Assembly: GCA_049115735.1 (NCBI GenBank)
Contig: JAGDZP010000010.1
Location: 248,001 to 312,000 of the forward strand
Length of the DNA: 64,000 nt
Direction of reading: 5' to 3'
Source of the DNA: CAXBNB01 sp049115735
GTDB lineage: Bacteria; Bacteroidota; Bacteroidia; Cytophagales; Cyclobacteriaceae
The number at the start of each line of letters is the position of its first letter. The stretch's first letter is position 1. Positions 35,846-44,512 of this stretch are shown here, in pieces. Made by a program: the position numbers and the translations under genes. Below the pieces are notes generated by a model, which saw only the letters and a list, made by a program, of their open reading frames with translations, made no database searches and had not been told where the DNA came from.

Positions 35846-36628
35846 ATGAACACAATTGAAATTTGGCTATACGGATTGCTGATAAGCATGCTTTTTCTGA
35901 CTGTTTTATGGATAGTCAGTGTCTATTTAAAAAATGCAAGTATTATAGATCCCTTTTGGGGAACAGGCTTTATCATTTTAATGACATATTACCTCAACAG
36001 CACCGAAAACTTTTCAGAGAGATCTATCATGGTCAGCATCCTTCTGGCTATTTGGGGCCTTAGATTGTCTGTATTCTTATTAATACGAAATAGGGGACAT
36101 GGTGAGGACTTCAGGTATAAGCAATTCAGACGAGAATATGGACCTGACCGATATTGGTGGATTAGTTTTTTTCAGGTGTTTTTGCTGCAAGGAGTTCTCA
36201 TGTCTATAGTTGCGTTACCCATGTTGGCAATAACTATGGGCGATGGTGATCAAGGTTTGACATTGTTGGACTTTGCTGCGGGATTAATTTGGTCTATAGG
36301 AATGACATTTGAAGCAGGTGGCGATTATCAGTTGGCGCTGTTCAAAAAGAATAACACAGACAAAGACAAGGTGCTAAACACTGGTTTATGGAAATACACA
36401 AGGCACCCCAATTATTTTGGTGACGCCCTGGTCTGGTGGTCTTATGGTTTGTTTGGGTTAATCAGTGGTAGTTATCTCTGCCTCTTAGGGCCACTGCTTA
36501 TGACTCTACTATTAATTAAAGTTTCCGGTGTAAGCTTACTTGAAAAAACTCTGAAATCTAGTAAGCCTAAATATCAAGAGTATATTGAAAAAACGAATGC
36601 TTTTTTCCCCTGGTTTCCAAAAAGCTAA
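35846..36628 (+). CDS. DUF1295 membrane protein (steroid 5-alpha-reductase fold)
   Basis: The protein has about six membrane helices and the C-terminal signature of the family: GLWKYTRHPNYFGDALVWW, followed by LLEKTLKSSKPKYQEYIEKTNAFFPWFP, the NADPH-binding end shared with steroid reductases and isoprenylcysteine methyltransferases. DUF1295 members are thought to reduce or methylate lipids in the membrane and often sit in the same loci as COG2907 and DUF1365. It is divergent from the methyltransferase operon and shares its operator. A small membrane-protein gene follows after 10 bases. Confidence 0.92.
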   Translation: MNTIEIWLYGLLISMLFLTVLWIVSVYLKNASIIDPFWGTGFIILMTYYLNSTENFSERSIMVSILLAIWGLRLSVFLLIRNRGHGEDFRYKQFRREYGPDRYWWISFFQVFLLQGVLMSIVALPMLAITMGDGDQGLTLLDFAAGLIWSIGMTFEAGGDYQLALFKKNNTDKDKVLNTGLWKYTRHPNYFGDALVWWSYGLFGLISGSYLCLLGPLLMTLLLIKVSGVSLLEKTLKSSKPKYQEYIEKTNAFFPWFPKS

Positions 36629-36638
36629 TTGAGTTGAT

Positions 36639-36908
36639 ATGACTTGGATCTTACAAAATATTTGGTTCTTAATATTTCTTCTTTGGGGACTTCCGTTAGG
36701 AATGTATCGAAGTAGATTCAGAAAAATGGTCTATCAAACAGATAGTTGGACAATAAACATCAAGCCATATTTTATAAAAGAGATAAACGCTATTTTCGGA
36801 AGTATATACCCTAATGACCCTCATTATCTCAGAATGAGAAATTTTTACCGCTTTTACTTAATTGTGTATTTGGGATTATTTTTGATCTACCAACTGACTT
36901 CTGGGTAA
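36639..36908 (+). CDS. Small membrane protein downstream of DUF1295 (89 aa)
   Basis: Two hydrophobic helices (residues 4-22 and about 69-86) enclose a polar, basic loop (SRFRKMVYQTDSW). It begins 10 bases after the DUF1295 stop and is co-transcribed. I do not recognise the family; by context an accessory subunit of the lipid reductase is possible. It is convergent with the gene ending at 36928. Confidence 0.75.
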   Translation: MTWILQNIWFLIFLLWGLPLGMYRSRFRKMVYQTDSWTINIKPYFIKEINAIFGSIYPNDPHYLRMRNFYRFYLIVYLGLFLIYQLTSG

Positions 36909-36927
36909 TTGTCTACTATTATTTTAC

Positions 36928-37701
36928 CTATGGGGAATTACAAATAATAGAGGTTTCCTCTATAAGCGCTTTAATTCCTTTTTTAATTTTCTCTATTAAA
37001 AATTCACTTCCACCTATAAACCCAGGTGGCATGTTATGAATATAATTCAAAGTATAGTTAAGCACTAAAGTCCTTCCTGAAATATCAAAATATCTGGAAA
37101 TAGAAATCGACATTTTACTGGTTTTTTGAAACATAACACGACCATAATTAAAATTGTGCTGTAACACGACCAGATTAGGATCTTGACGCATTCCATCATA
37201 AGATTTAAAATAAGTCCCTAGGCTATTGAATTCCTGAATAAACGAATTATTGGAATAGAATCGGAGGGAGTAGTCTATATCGGGTGATCCAAAACCTACA
37301 ACAACATGGTAGGTTGAGTCTTGTTTTTCAACTTTGGCTTCTGGCATTGTAGCCCTAATATATTCCACGCTTGATAAGCGTTCTTCGGTAAAATATTTAA
37401 CAGGAGCATCAAGAACATAAGCGGTTTTGGTAAGGAAAATATCATATTTCTCATCCTTTTTCAATAGCCAATAATCATAGATGTCTAGAGGTAGGCAAAG
37501 ATTGACGAATTGTTCAGATGCCCGGTTGTCGAAATTTTCCTTATCTATCAATAAATGATAGAAATATATGGTTGATGAATCATATCCATCATTACTGAAA
37601 TCAATAGTTGAAAATTCTCTCAGCTTATATTCCACTCTAGGAACATCTGCCGCTGTGAGTGTTGTAAATAATATAACATAAAGAATAAGACGTTTGATCA
37701 T
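36928..37701 (-). CDS. Exported hypothetical protein in the lipid locus (257 aa)
   Basis: The signal peptide MIKRLILYVILFTTLTAADV is followed by a soluble beta-rich domain with many aromatic strands (YYWLLKKDEKYDIF-type, VVVGFGSPDIDYSLRFYSNN). I do not recognise a family; comparable loci in other bacteria often carry lipocalin-like or DUF3833-type exported proteins, and this may be a functional counterpart that binds lipid in the periplasm. It lies between the convergent DUF1295 unit and the ABC1 kinase gene and has its own upstream region (77 bases). Confidence 0.6.
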   Translation of the reverse strand: MIKRLILYVILFTTLTAADVPRVEYKLREFSTIDFSNDGYDSSTIYFYHLLIDKENFDNRASEQFVNLCLPLDIYDYWLLKKDEKYDIFLTKTAYVLDAPVKYFTEERLSSVEYIRATMPEAKVEKQDSTYHVVVGFGSPDIDYSLRFYSNNSFIQEFNSLGTYFKSYDGMRQDPNLVVLQHNFNYGRVMFQKTSKMSISISRYFDISGRTLVLNYTLNYIHNMPPGFIGGSEFLIEKIKKGIKALIEETSIICNSP

Positions 37702-37777
37702 TCAATTGAGCATATGCAATGAGCAAATTTAAACTGCTCTTTTCTACTTTCAATTTAAACATCGATTCATATTTCAA

Positions 37778-39094
37778 CTATCGAAGATTTGTATAATTAT
37801 GTATTTTGATCTTGGTTGCTTTCAGTTCATGGAGTAGATTGTATAAACCAAAAAAAGTCCGATTTACATAAATGAAATGTCGGGATCCACGATTGCCATT
37901 CATGTTCCTCAATTCAGAGTTCTTAGCGTACATTTCACCCATCTCACCCAGTTTATTGAAGAATTCACTGTTCGAAAAATCGAAATACTCTTGTTGAAAC
38001 GGTTTTGTGAATAGGGTCAAAAGTTCACGAAACATATTTGTAAAGAATACAATTTCTTGTGGATTATCGTCTTTTCTTAATATTTCAAGCTTGTATAGAT
38101 TAGATACGAAAAAATCGGAATCATCCAAATTTTTCTTTTTGGCCAAATCAAAATATGGCTTGTAAAATGTGTCAGGAATGGATTTAATACAACCAAAGTC
38201 CAGAGCAATCAGTTTGTATTGCTTAGAAATTAGAAAATTTCCAGGGTGTGGATCAGCATGGAATTTTCTCAATTCATGTAACTGAAACATATAAAAATCC
38301 CACAAAGCCTGGCCAAGTTTGTTAGCAATATCTGGATCACTGTTATTGTTTGCGAATTCAGAGATATGTACACCTTCCATCCAATCCATTGAAATGATCC
38401 GTTCTGATGAGAGGTTCTTGTAAAAAGTTGGAAACTTAATATTTGGAATTACCCTACATGCTTCAGCCACTTCTAGACTTTGATCTACTTCAAGCTTATA
38501 GTCTGTTTCATCTAACAGCTTATTTTCAACTTCTTCAAAGTACTGATCAGATCCTTTGCCTTGAATATTAAACATCTTAATGGCAATAGGTTTTATTAGT
38601 TTGAGATCAGTACTGATGCTATCAGAGACGCCAGGATACTGGATTTTCACGGCCAGTTTTTTTCCATCTTTCCATGCCTGATGTACTTGTCCTATACTGG
38701 CTGCATTCACCGATTTGGCGTCAAACCTATCATATATATCATCTGGAGATTTGCCAAAATATTTAACAAAAGTCTTTATGACTAAAGGAGGAGAAAGGGG
38801 AGGAACAGAAAATTGGCTTAATGAGAATTTTTCAACGTAAGCCTTTGGCAAAATATTCTTTTCCATGCTCAGCATCTGAGCAACTTTCAAGGCACTGCCC
38901 TTAAGGTTTTTCAAACCATGATAGATATCTTCAGCATTAGACTTGTTGAGGTTTTCCTTCGCCTCATCGTCCTGTCCGGAGATTCTGTCACCATAATATT
39001 TGAGGTAATTTACCCCAACTTTAGCCCCAGTTTGAAGGATTTTAGAGGCACGTTGAATTTTTGTGGTGGGAATGCTATCGATTGTTTCCATCAT
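37778..39094 (-). CDS. ABC1/UbiB-family protein kinase-like protein
   Basis: The family motifs are present in order: a KxGQ-like element in LKGSALKVAQMLSME (KVAQ at residues 70-73), an Ala-rich loop NAASIGQVHQA, the Lys-bearing LAVKIQYPG, the catalytic loop HADPHPGNFLI and the metal site LDFGCIKSIP. UbiB/ADCK proteins are ATPases or lipid-linked kinases that help move or process isoprenoid and other lipids. The invariant Gly of KxGQ is Ala here. It is co-transcribed with, and overlaps by 4 bases (ATGA), the TetR gene, a pairing that points to regulated lipid metabolism rather than constitutive ubiquinone synthesis. Confidence 0.9.
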   Translation of the reverse strand: MMETIDSIPTTKIQRASKILQTGAKVGVNYLKYYGDRISGQDDEAKENLNKSNAEDIYHGLKNLKGSALKVAQMLSMEKNILPKAYVEKFSLSQFSVPPLSPPLVIKTFVKYFGKSPDDIYDRFDAKSVNAASIGQVHQAWKDGKKLAVKIQYPGVSDSISTDLKLIKPIAIKMFNIQGKGSDQYFEEVENKLLDETDYKLEVDQSLEVAEACRVIPNIKFPTFYKNLSSERIISMDWMEGVHISEFANNNSDPDIANKLGQALWDFYMFQLHELRKFHADPHPGNFLISKQYKLIALDFGCIKSIPDTFYKPYFDLAKKKNLDDSDFFVSNLYKLEILRKDDNPQEIVFFTNMFRELLTLFTKPFQQEYFDFSNSEFFNKLGEMGEMYAKNSELRNMNGNRGSRHFIYVNRTFFGLYNLLHELKATKIKIHNYTNLR

Positions 39095-39744
39095 GCCATC
39101 ATTTTCTCCTTAAAAAGAAATTTTCCCAAGTCGAAAACACTATTAAGCGTGGAGTTATCCAATAGAGCAAAACTAGTATTAATAGATTTTTCGATTAGTA
39201 TGTCAGTTTTTTCGAATCCAGCAGAATCGTCTTCAATCCAGAATTTGAGTGTGAATAGAAGCTGAGCCCAGGTCCACTCTTTCATTCCAAGTTCTTTGAC
39301 TTTCTCAAGTCTTTCTTCTCTCAGATTAAGTGTGTCTATCTCTAAATCTTCAACATACTCTTGAAAAACTTTCCTAAGCAGTGATAATGTTGAAAGTGCC
39401 TTGAGTTTGTTTCGTTCTTCTTTCAACGATAGTAGCACATAGCTTCTGTTAGATTTTAATACCTCAAAGAAGGTGTAATAGAAGCTGAGGAGCCTATTTT
39501 GGGGATTGTAAGTTGCATACTCATTGTTTTTTGCCAGTACGTTCACTGTATTGTCAAAGAATGTTTTGTATATGTTCTTTTCAACAATATCAAAAGAACC
39601 AAACTGCTCGTAGAAATTGGATTCCTTAATTCCAAGACCTTTACAAAACGAATAAATACTTTTCGGACGATGACCGTGCTCAAGCATATTATTCATATAT
39701 GCGCCGATGATGTCTATTTTAGTTTCTGTTTTCTTTTTTGCCAT
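39091..39744 (-). CDS. TetR-family transcriptional repressor
   Basis: The N-terminal helix-turn-helix is recognisable in IIGAYMNNMLEHGHRPKSIYSFCKGLGIKESNFYEQFGSFD, with the recognition helix ESNFYEQF of TetR proteins. The C-terminal about 150 residues are all-helical, with an aromatic patch around KEWTWAQLLFTLKFWIEDD that could line a lipid pocket. It overlaps the ABC1 gene by ATGA. Its own promoter (TAATTTTG on the minus strand at 39779-39786, TTG at 39809-39811, spacer 22) is bracketed by the inverted repeat at 39766-39807, so autorepression is likely. Confidence 0.88.
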   Translation of the reverse strand: MAKKKTETKIDIIGAYMNNMLEHGHRPKSIYSFCKGLGIKESNFYEQFGSFDIVEKNIYKTFFDNTVNVLAKNNEYATYNPQNRLLSFYYTFFEVLKSNRSYVLLSLKEERNKLKALSTLSLLRKVFQEYVEDLEIDTLNLREERLEKVKELGMKEWTWAQLLFTLKFWIEDDSAGFEKTDILIEKSINTSFALLDNSTLNSVFDLGKFLFKEKMMA

Positions 39745-39765
39745 ATGAGAAATACGTTTGAAAAT

Positions 39766-39807
39766 ATTTTATGTTTAACAAAATTAATATATAATTAAAC
39801 ATAAAAT
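39766..39807 (-). promoter_or_regulatory. TetR promoter and operator: ATTTTATGTTTAA-N16-TTAAACATAAAAT
   Basis: Perfect 13-base inverted repeat with a 16-base spacer. The minus-strand -7 element TAATTTTG (39779-39786) lies in the spacer and a -33 TTG just outside the right arm, so a bound repressor would cover the promoter. The inner TGTTTAA-N16-TTAAACA recurs at 35769-35798. Confidence 0.75.
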
Positions 39808-39888
39808 TCAAAATGATAGATATGACTCACTCATTGCATCCTATACTTCTGAGTTATCTTATAATTGCCATTTCTAAAATAAGAATCA

Positions 39889-40845
39889 ATGAATGAATAT
39901 CGGAAAATGGGACTAGGCACTGCTGCCATTGGGCGCCCTCACTACATCAACATCAAACAAGAAAAAGCCGAAGAATTTAATCTAGAGAAATTTAAGGAAA
40001 GTGGCATGAAATTGCTTGAAAGTACCTACCAACAAGGTATTCGCTATTTTGACACAGCACCGGGATATGGCATTGCAGAGCAACTTTTGATAGAATGGCT
40101 TAAGGGCAAGAATGACAGTTCAATCGAAGTAGCAACAAAATGGGGATACACCTATAGAGCCAATTTTGATCCAAATGCCAAGGTGCATGAGGTCAAAGAT
40201 CATGGCATTGATCAATTAGATCGTCAATGGAAAAACTCCAGAGCGCTGTTACCATTTCTCAGTACTCTTCAAATTCACTCAGCCACTTTGGATTCAGGTG
40301 TATTGAAGAACCAAGAGGTATTGGATAGGCTTGCAGAACTGAAGGAAGAATTTGGCATCAAAATAGGAATAACTACAACTGGTGACAATCAAGTAGAGGT
40401 TATCAAACAAGCCATGAATGTAACTGCAAATGGAAGCCCGTTATTCGAAGTATATCAAGTTACCTATAATATCCTGGATCAAAGCCTGGCGACCATTTCG
40501 CAGGAGTTGAATTCTATGGGCCGCAGAATCGTTATTAAAGAAGCCATGGCCAATGGTAGATTATTTCAGAATTTACAATACCCACATTATGCGGATTTGT
40601 ATAATACGCTCTCACATCTTGCCACTAAGTATGGCTTTGGCATAGATGCTTTAGCCCTAAGGTTCTGCATTGACACTCTTAATCCCTTTAAGGTGCTGAG
40701 TGGTGGAGCTAAGGATAGCCATGTTCAGCAGAATCTAAAGGCCAACGATTTTAGTTTAGAAAAGGCTGATTTGGAATTATTAAAATCTTTCGAAGTGAAT
40801 ACAAAAGACTATTGGGCTGAGCGCAAACAGCTGCAATGGAATTGA
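39889..40845 (+). CDS. Aldo/keto reductase family protein
   Basis: An NADPH-dependent TIM barrel. The catalytic tetrad is visible: Asp and Tyr in YFDTAPGYGIAE, Lys in VATKWGY and His in LQIHSAT. The NADP-binding end includes LRFCIDTLNPFKVLSGGAKDSHVQQNL. The opening MGLGTAAIGRP and the length of 318 residues fit the Bacteroidota L-fucose/D-threo-aldose dehydrogenase-like branch. Substrate is unknown. Divergent from the TetR gene, so the operator at 39766-39807 could also affect it. Confidence 0.9.
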   Translation: MNEYRKMGLGTAAIGRPHYINIKQEKAEEFNLEKFKESGMKLLESTYQQGIRYFDTAPGYGIAEQLLIEWLKGKNDSSIEVATKWGYTYRANFDPNAKVHEVKDHGIDQLDRQWKNSRALLPFLSTLQIHSATLDSGVLKNQEVLDRLAELKEEFGIKIGITTTGDNQVEVIKQAMNVTANGSPLFEVYQVTYNILDQSLATISQELNSMGRRIVIKEAMANGRLFQNLQYPHYADLYNTLSHLATKYGFGIDALALRFCIDTLNPFKVLSGGAKDSHVQQNLKANDFSLEKADLELLKSFEVNTKDYWAERKQLQWN

Positions 40846-40849
40846 AGCA

Positions 40850-43057
40850 CTATGAACCTTTCTGCAAGTATTCTGTGGGGGAACAGCCAAAAAGTTCATG
40901 GAAGCTTGAGCTAAAATATGTCTGACTATTGAAGCCAACCCGGTAAGCTGTTTCCGTGACGTTTCCAGAATTTTGCTTGAGTAAATCTACGGCCCGGTGC
41001 AATCTATAGTTTCGTATGAATGTGGTGGCAGATTGATCAGTTAGTGCTTTGAGTTTGCGGTGAAGTTGAGACCTACTCATGTTGGCTTGGTTCGAGAGGT
41101 CGTCAACGCTAAACAGTTCATTGCTTATGTTTTCTTCAACAATTGACTTTAGGTCATTGATAAACTTCTGATGAACAGAGTCGGCATTTACTTTATCCGG
41201 TTTGATGTGTAGCTCTTGTTGAAATTTTTGTTGTAGTTGCTGGCGTATAGAAATCAAATTTTGAATCCTGATTTTTAGTTCCTCTTCATCGAATGGTTTG
41301 ACCAGAAAATCATCAGCTCCGGTTTCCAAGCCTTCAAGCTTATTTTCTCTTGCCGCTTTAGCTGTTAGTAGAATTAATGGAATATGGTTAGTGGCTTCAT
41401 CGGATTTAATTTTCTGACACAAAGCATAACCATCCATTCTTGGCATCATTACGTCACTTATAATCATATCAGGCATAGCCTCTATGGCCTTTTCATAGCC
41501 ATCAAGCCCATCTATTGCTTCAATAACTTTATAATCTGATTTTAATACTTCCCTGATCAATTTTCGGAGATCAGCATTGTCTTCAACAATCAATACTTCC
41601 AGTTTGTTTCCTATATTTTCAGAATCGATCACCTCACTTTCTGCCCGAGAAATTGAAGGAATGTCGTTTTCAACATCCGATTCTTCTATGATATATTCCG
41701 ACTTTTCCGTTGTGCTCAGATAGCCTGAATTTAAGGGAAGCTTGAGTGTGAAAGTGGTCAACCCATTTGAGCTCTGAGCCGAAACCTCGCCATGGTGCAG
41801 CTCAACCAGTTCCTTTACCAGAGACAAACCAATTCCAGTTCCCTCATACTGACGGCTGGTACTTCCATCTACTTGATAAAAGCGATCAAAAATATGAGAA
41901 ATCTTGTCAGCGGGAATGCCTTCACCGCTGTTTGTAACACTGACTACAGCACTATCCCCACTCACAGATACTTCAACCCTCACAATGCCGTTCTTTGGAA
42001 CAAACTTAAGCGCATTTGAAAGAATATTGGTAAACATCTTTTGATACAAATCCCTGTCCAGATACAGCTCAATAGGAGGAGAGGAACTTAAGTTAGCAAT
42101 GGTTTCTCCGTTTAATGTGAATGCCACATTGATATCATCTGCATAAGATTCGAATTGAGAGGTTAAAGTACGAGTCAAGGTGAAAATATCTGTTTTGCTG
42201 GCAGAAAGTTTTACCTCGCCGGATTCCAACTTGGATAGATCTAGCAATTGATTAATTAGTTGCAAGAGTCGATTGGAGTTCCTTTTCAGGGTTTCTCCAT
42301 CGTCATTGGCAGTACCACTTTTGTTCTTCACTTGTTTGTTGGCAATTCCCATAATCAGAGTAAGTGGTGTTCGAAACTCATGCGAAATATTTGCGAAAAA
42401 CCGAGATTTTACTTTATCCATCTCCTTTAGCTTTTCAGATTGTTCGTTCAACGCAATGTTTTTGTGTTCAATGTCGGCATTCAGCTTGGTAATGGTACTG
42501 ACGAAGTAGTATAGAATTCCATAGATCAGAATCGAAACGCCGATGATATTGAGCAAAAAAAGGTTGTTGATAAAGCTGTTGGATAGATTGTGATTGATGT
42601 AGTTAAGAATGTAGTCATCAATCAAATATGCAATTGCAGCCAGACAGATAAATGCGATAAACCAATATATAGATCTACGCACGCTATCGTAAAACATAGC
42701 ACCAAGAGGAGCTATAATGGCCCAATAAAGTACTGCACTACTTTGCACAAATCCTCCCAAACTAAGTTGCAGGGCAAATGGTAAAATTAGAATTAAGAAA
42801 AGCTGACTGTTTCTGAAGAATATATAGCGCTTGGAAATACTAAAACTGAAAAGGTTGAAAATAGAGAGGACACCGTAAGTAAACGGAATGGACCCTGAGA
42901 TCATCAGTCCATTTGCGAAGTATAGAATACCCCATATCAGTCCTGCGATGCAGAAAAGAGTGGAAGATACTACCAAGCTTGATTTCTTTAATTTGATCTC
43001 GCCCGGATCGTCTGGACGATTACCAGACTCAATGAATTTCTGTATCAGCTGACTCAT
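40850..43057 (-). CDS. Hybrid sensor histidine kinase with receiver and AraC output domain
   Basis: This single protein carries a whole phosphorelay. Residues of about 26-190 have six membrane helices as the sensor. The HisKA box FFANISHEFRTPLTLIMG (His226) is followed by an ATPase domain with FSNALKFVP-type N box (ILSNALKF), SGEGIPADKISHIFDRFYQ and GTGIGLSLVKEL. A receiver follows at about 484-600 (VLIVEDN, ISDVMMPRMDGY, LLTAKA), then an AraC helix-turn-helix pair at about 630-735 (LSNQANMSRSQLHRKLKAL, VTETAYRVGFNSQTYFSSSFHELFG). The membrane-only sensor lacks a periplasmic domain, so it senses the membrane or an intramembrane signal. It is divergent from DUF4395-cysteine dioxygenase, with phased repeats between. 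Confidence 0.95.
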   Translation of the reverse strand: MSQLIQKFIESGNRPDDPGEIKLKKSSLVVSSTLFCIAGLIWGILYFANGLMISGSIPFTYGVLSIFNLFSFSISKRYIFFRNSQLFLILILPFALQLSLGGFVQSSAVLYWAIIAPLGAMFYDSVRRSIYWFIAFICLAAIAYLIDDYILNYINHNLSNSFINNLFLLNIIGVSILIYGILYYFVSTITKLNADIEHKNIALNEQSEKLKEMDKVKSRFFANISHEFRTPLTLIMGIANKQVKNKSGTANDDGETLKRNSNRLLQLINQLLDLSKLESGEVKLSASKTDIFTLTRTLTSQFESYADDINVAFTLNGETIANLSSSPPIELYLDRDLYQKMFTNILSNALKFVPKNGIVRVEVSVSGDSAVVSVTNSGEGIPADKISHIFDRFYQVDGSTSRQYEGTGIGLSLVKELVELHHGEVSAQSSNGLTTFTLKLPLNSGYLSTTEKSEYIIEESDVENDIPSISRAESEVIDSENIGNKLEVLIVEDNADLRKLIREVLKSDYKVIEAIDGLDGYEKAIEAMPDMIISDVMMPRMDGYALCQKIKSDEATNHIPLILLTAKAARENKLEGLETGADDFLVKPFDEEELKIRIQNLISIRQQLQQKFQQELHIKPDKVNADSVHQKFINDLKSIVEENISNELFSVDDLSNQANMSRSQLHRKLKALTDQSATTFIRNYRLHRAVDLLKQNSGNVTETAYRVGFNSQTYFSSSFHELFGCSPTEYLQKGS

Positions 43058-43174
43058 AGCAAAGCACTAAGATAACCCACTTTTTGAGCTTGAATAAATA
43101 ATTTTTCTATTCAGCCACGATTTTTCTCAATCAAATCTTTATGGATTGAAAATCACATAGTTACAAGGAATAGC

Positions 43175-43258
43175 GCAACATTATTTGATGGTTTTGCAAC
43201 AATATTTAACCTGCCTGAAACAATGTTTAACACCAAAGAAACAGTGCTTAATGAAGTT
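43175..43258. promoter_or_regulatory. Four direct repeats with 21-bp period between kinase and DUF4395 genes
   Basis: Units begin at 43175, 43196, 43217 and 43238. Cores read GCAACATTATTTGA, GCAACAATATTTAA, GAAACAATGTTTAA and GAAACAGTGCTTAA. A period of 21 bases is two helix turns, so all sites face the same side, as expected for an AraC-type activator. A -7-like CAGCTTTG at 43274-43281 follows. Confidence 0.7.
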
Positions 43259-43313
43259 TTTTCAGCCTAACGCCAGCTTTGTCTCATCATTTTAAACCAA
43301 AAAAACATCACGC

Positions 43314-43814
43314 ATGAAAACAACAATTTTATCATCAGCAAGACTAAGAAGATTACGTGGACAAGGATTCACAACACAATCTGATCAACTATTAAGCGAT
43401 ATGGCTTTTGGTATTCGCTTCGCATACAAGCTGTGCCTTTCATTTATAGTACTGGGATTAGTCACCCAGAGAATTGAATTTTTTGCCGCTATGACGGTCA
43501 TTGCTTTTTTGGGAGTCGTGCTACCCAATCACCCCTTCGACTACATCTATAACAGGATACTGAGCGTAGTTATGACTCGACCTAAGCTACCAAAAAGGTC
43601 TTCACAGTTAAAATTCGCCTGTAGCATTGCTACAACGTGGTTGGCATCAGTAAGCTATTTGATGTATTCAGGAAACACCACAGCTGCTATGATATTGGCT
43701 GGTGTGCTTGCCTCCGTTGTGTTGCTACTGAGCACTACGGACATCTGTATTCCATCCATATTCTACAACCTAATGTTCCCTCAGGAAATTGAACCGAAAG
43801 TGAAATTGTCATAA
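43314..43814 (+). CDS. DUF4395 membrane protein
   Basis: The 166-residue protein has four hydrophobic segments and the DUF4395 signature: LPNHPFDYIYN, PKLPKRSSQLKFACSIA and the C-terminal STTDICIPSIFYNLMFP with a conserved Cys. Members are predicted inner-membrane proteins, often near rhodanese-like or sulfur-related genes. Here the cysteine dioxygenase gene follows after 23 bases, supporting a role in thiol or sulfur handling, possibly transport of a sulfur compound. Its promoter lies just after the four phased repeats, so it is probably activated by the divergent hybrid kinase. Confidence 0.88.
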   Translation: MKTTILSSARLRRLRGQGFTTQSDQLLSDMAFGIRFAYKLCLSFIVLGLVTQRIEFFAAMTVIAFLGVVLPNHPFDYIYNRILSVVMTRPKLPKRSSQLKFACSIATTWLASVSYLMYSGNTTAAMILAGVLASVVLLLSTTDICIPSIFYNLMFPQEIEPKVKLS

Positions 43815-43837
43815 GGCTTCCAATAAAGATCAAAATC

Positions 43838-44422
43838 ATGATAACTAGAAATAATGCCATATGGCATACTAATGGGAATAATTACCATCTGACACAAGAA
43901 AGCACGGCTAAGTTGCCAAATACTAAGGTAAGCTTAGAAGAATCCCTTTTGACGCCATCATATTCTGAAGCCCTTAGAAATCAAGAGCTACCTGACTACA
44001 GAATGCTGTGCTACCAGCTCTTAACAGATTTATTACAATACGAGCATCATTCAGTAATGGATTTTCTTTCAGCAATGAGTAGGGTAAGGCCATTAGATAC
44101 TTTGACTCGTAAACAGCTAACCAATCATCCGGATAGCTCCCACGTTTTAGTTGATAATGAATACATGAAAATCATATTGATTCATTGGGAGCCGGGTGCA
44201 TTGAGTAGTATTCATGGTCATCCGGATGGTGGCTGTGTGTTCAAGGTATTGTCAGGTGTGGTGGAAGAGAAAAAGTACACTGCATCTGATATGCCAAAGC
44301 TGATCTCAAAAAGCACAATTCACGAGGGAGGTATGGGGTTCATTCATAATGACATGGGCCTCCATGCTGTGGGAAATCCATTCTCCCAATCGGCCATCTG
44401 TTTGCATGCCTATGCGAAGTGA
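43838..44422 (+). CDS. Cysteine dioxygenase type I-like protein
   Basis: A cupin that oxidises cysteine or a related thiol to the sulfinate with Fe(II) and O2. The iron ligands fit His126 and His128 (SSIHGHPDGG) and His176 (GLHAVGN), with Cys133 five residues after His128, the position of the Cys that forms the Cys-Tyr cofactor in mammalian enzymes. A Tyr lies at the end (LHAYAK). The N-terminal about 60 residues are helical and variable. Length 194 is usual. Thiol substrate specificity (cysteine or 3-mercaptopropionate) cannot be decided. Co-transcribed with DUF4395. Confidence 0.88.
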   Translation: MITRNNAIWHTNGNNYHLTQESTAKLPNTKVSLEESLLTPSYSEALRNQELPDYRMLCYQLLTDLLQYEHHSVMDFLSAMSRVRPLDTLTRKQLTNHPDSSHVLVDNEYMKIILIHWEPGALSSIHGHPDGGCVFKVLSGVVEEKKYTASDMPKLISKSTIHEGGMGFIHNDMGLHAVGNPFSQSAICLHAYAK

Positions 44423-44476
44423 AATGGAAGCGATAGCAAAAATTCTGGAGTTAATTAGGCTTAATGAAATTCTGGG

Positions 44477-44512
44477 TAACCGGACACTATTGATGCTATA
44501 GTTGTTCGGTTA
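44477..44512 (+). terminator. Hairpin downstream of the cysteine dioxygenase gene
   Basis: TAACCGGACACTAT pairs with ATAGTTGTTCGGTTA with one G-U pair and one bulged base. No T-tract follows; it may be a weak terminator or an mRNA 3'-end stabiliser. Confidence 0.4.

Noticed and set aside
43175..43258. Could the 21-bp repeats be a CRISPR array?
   Set aside because: There are no separate repeat and spacer units, units are 21 bases in total and degenerate, and no cas genes are present. An operator array fits better.
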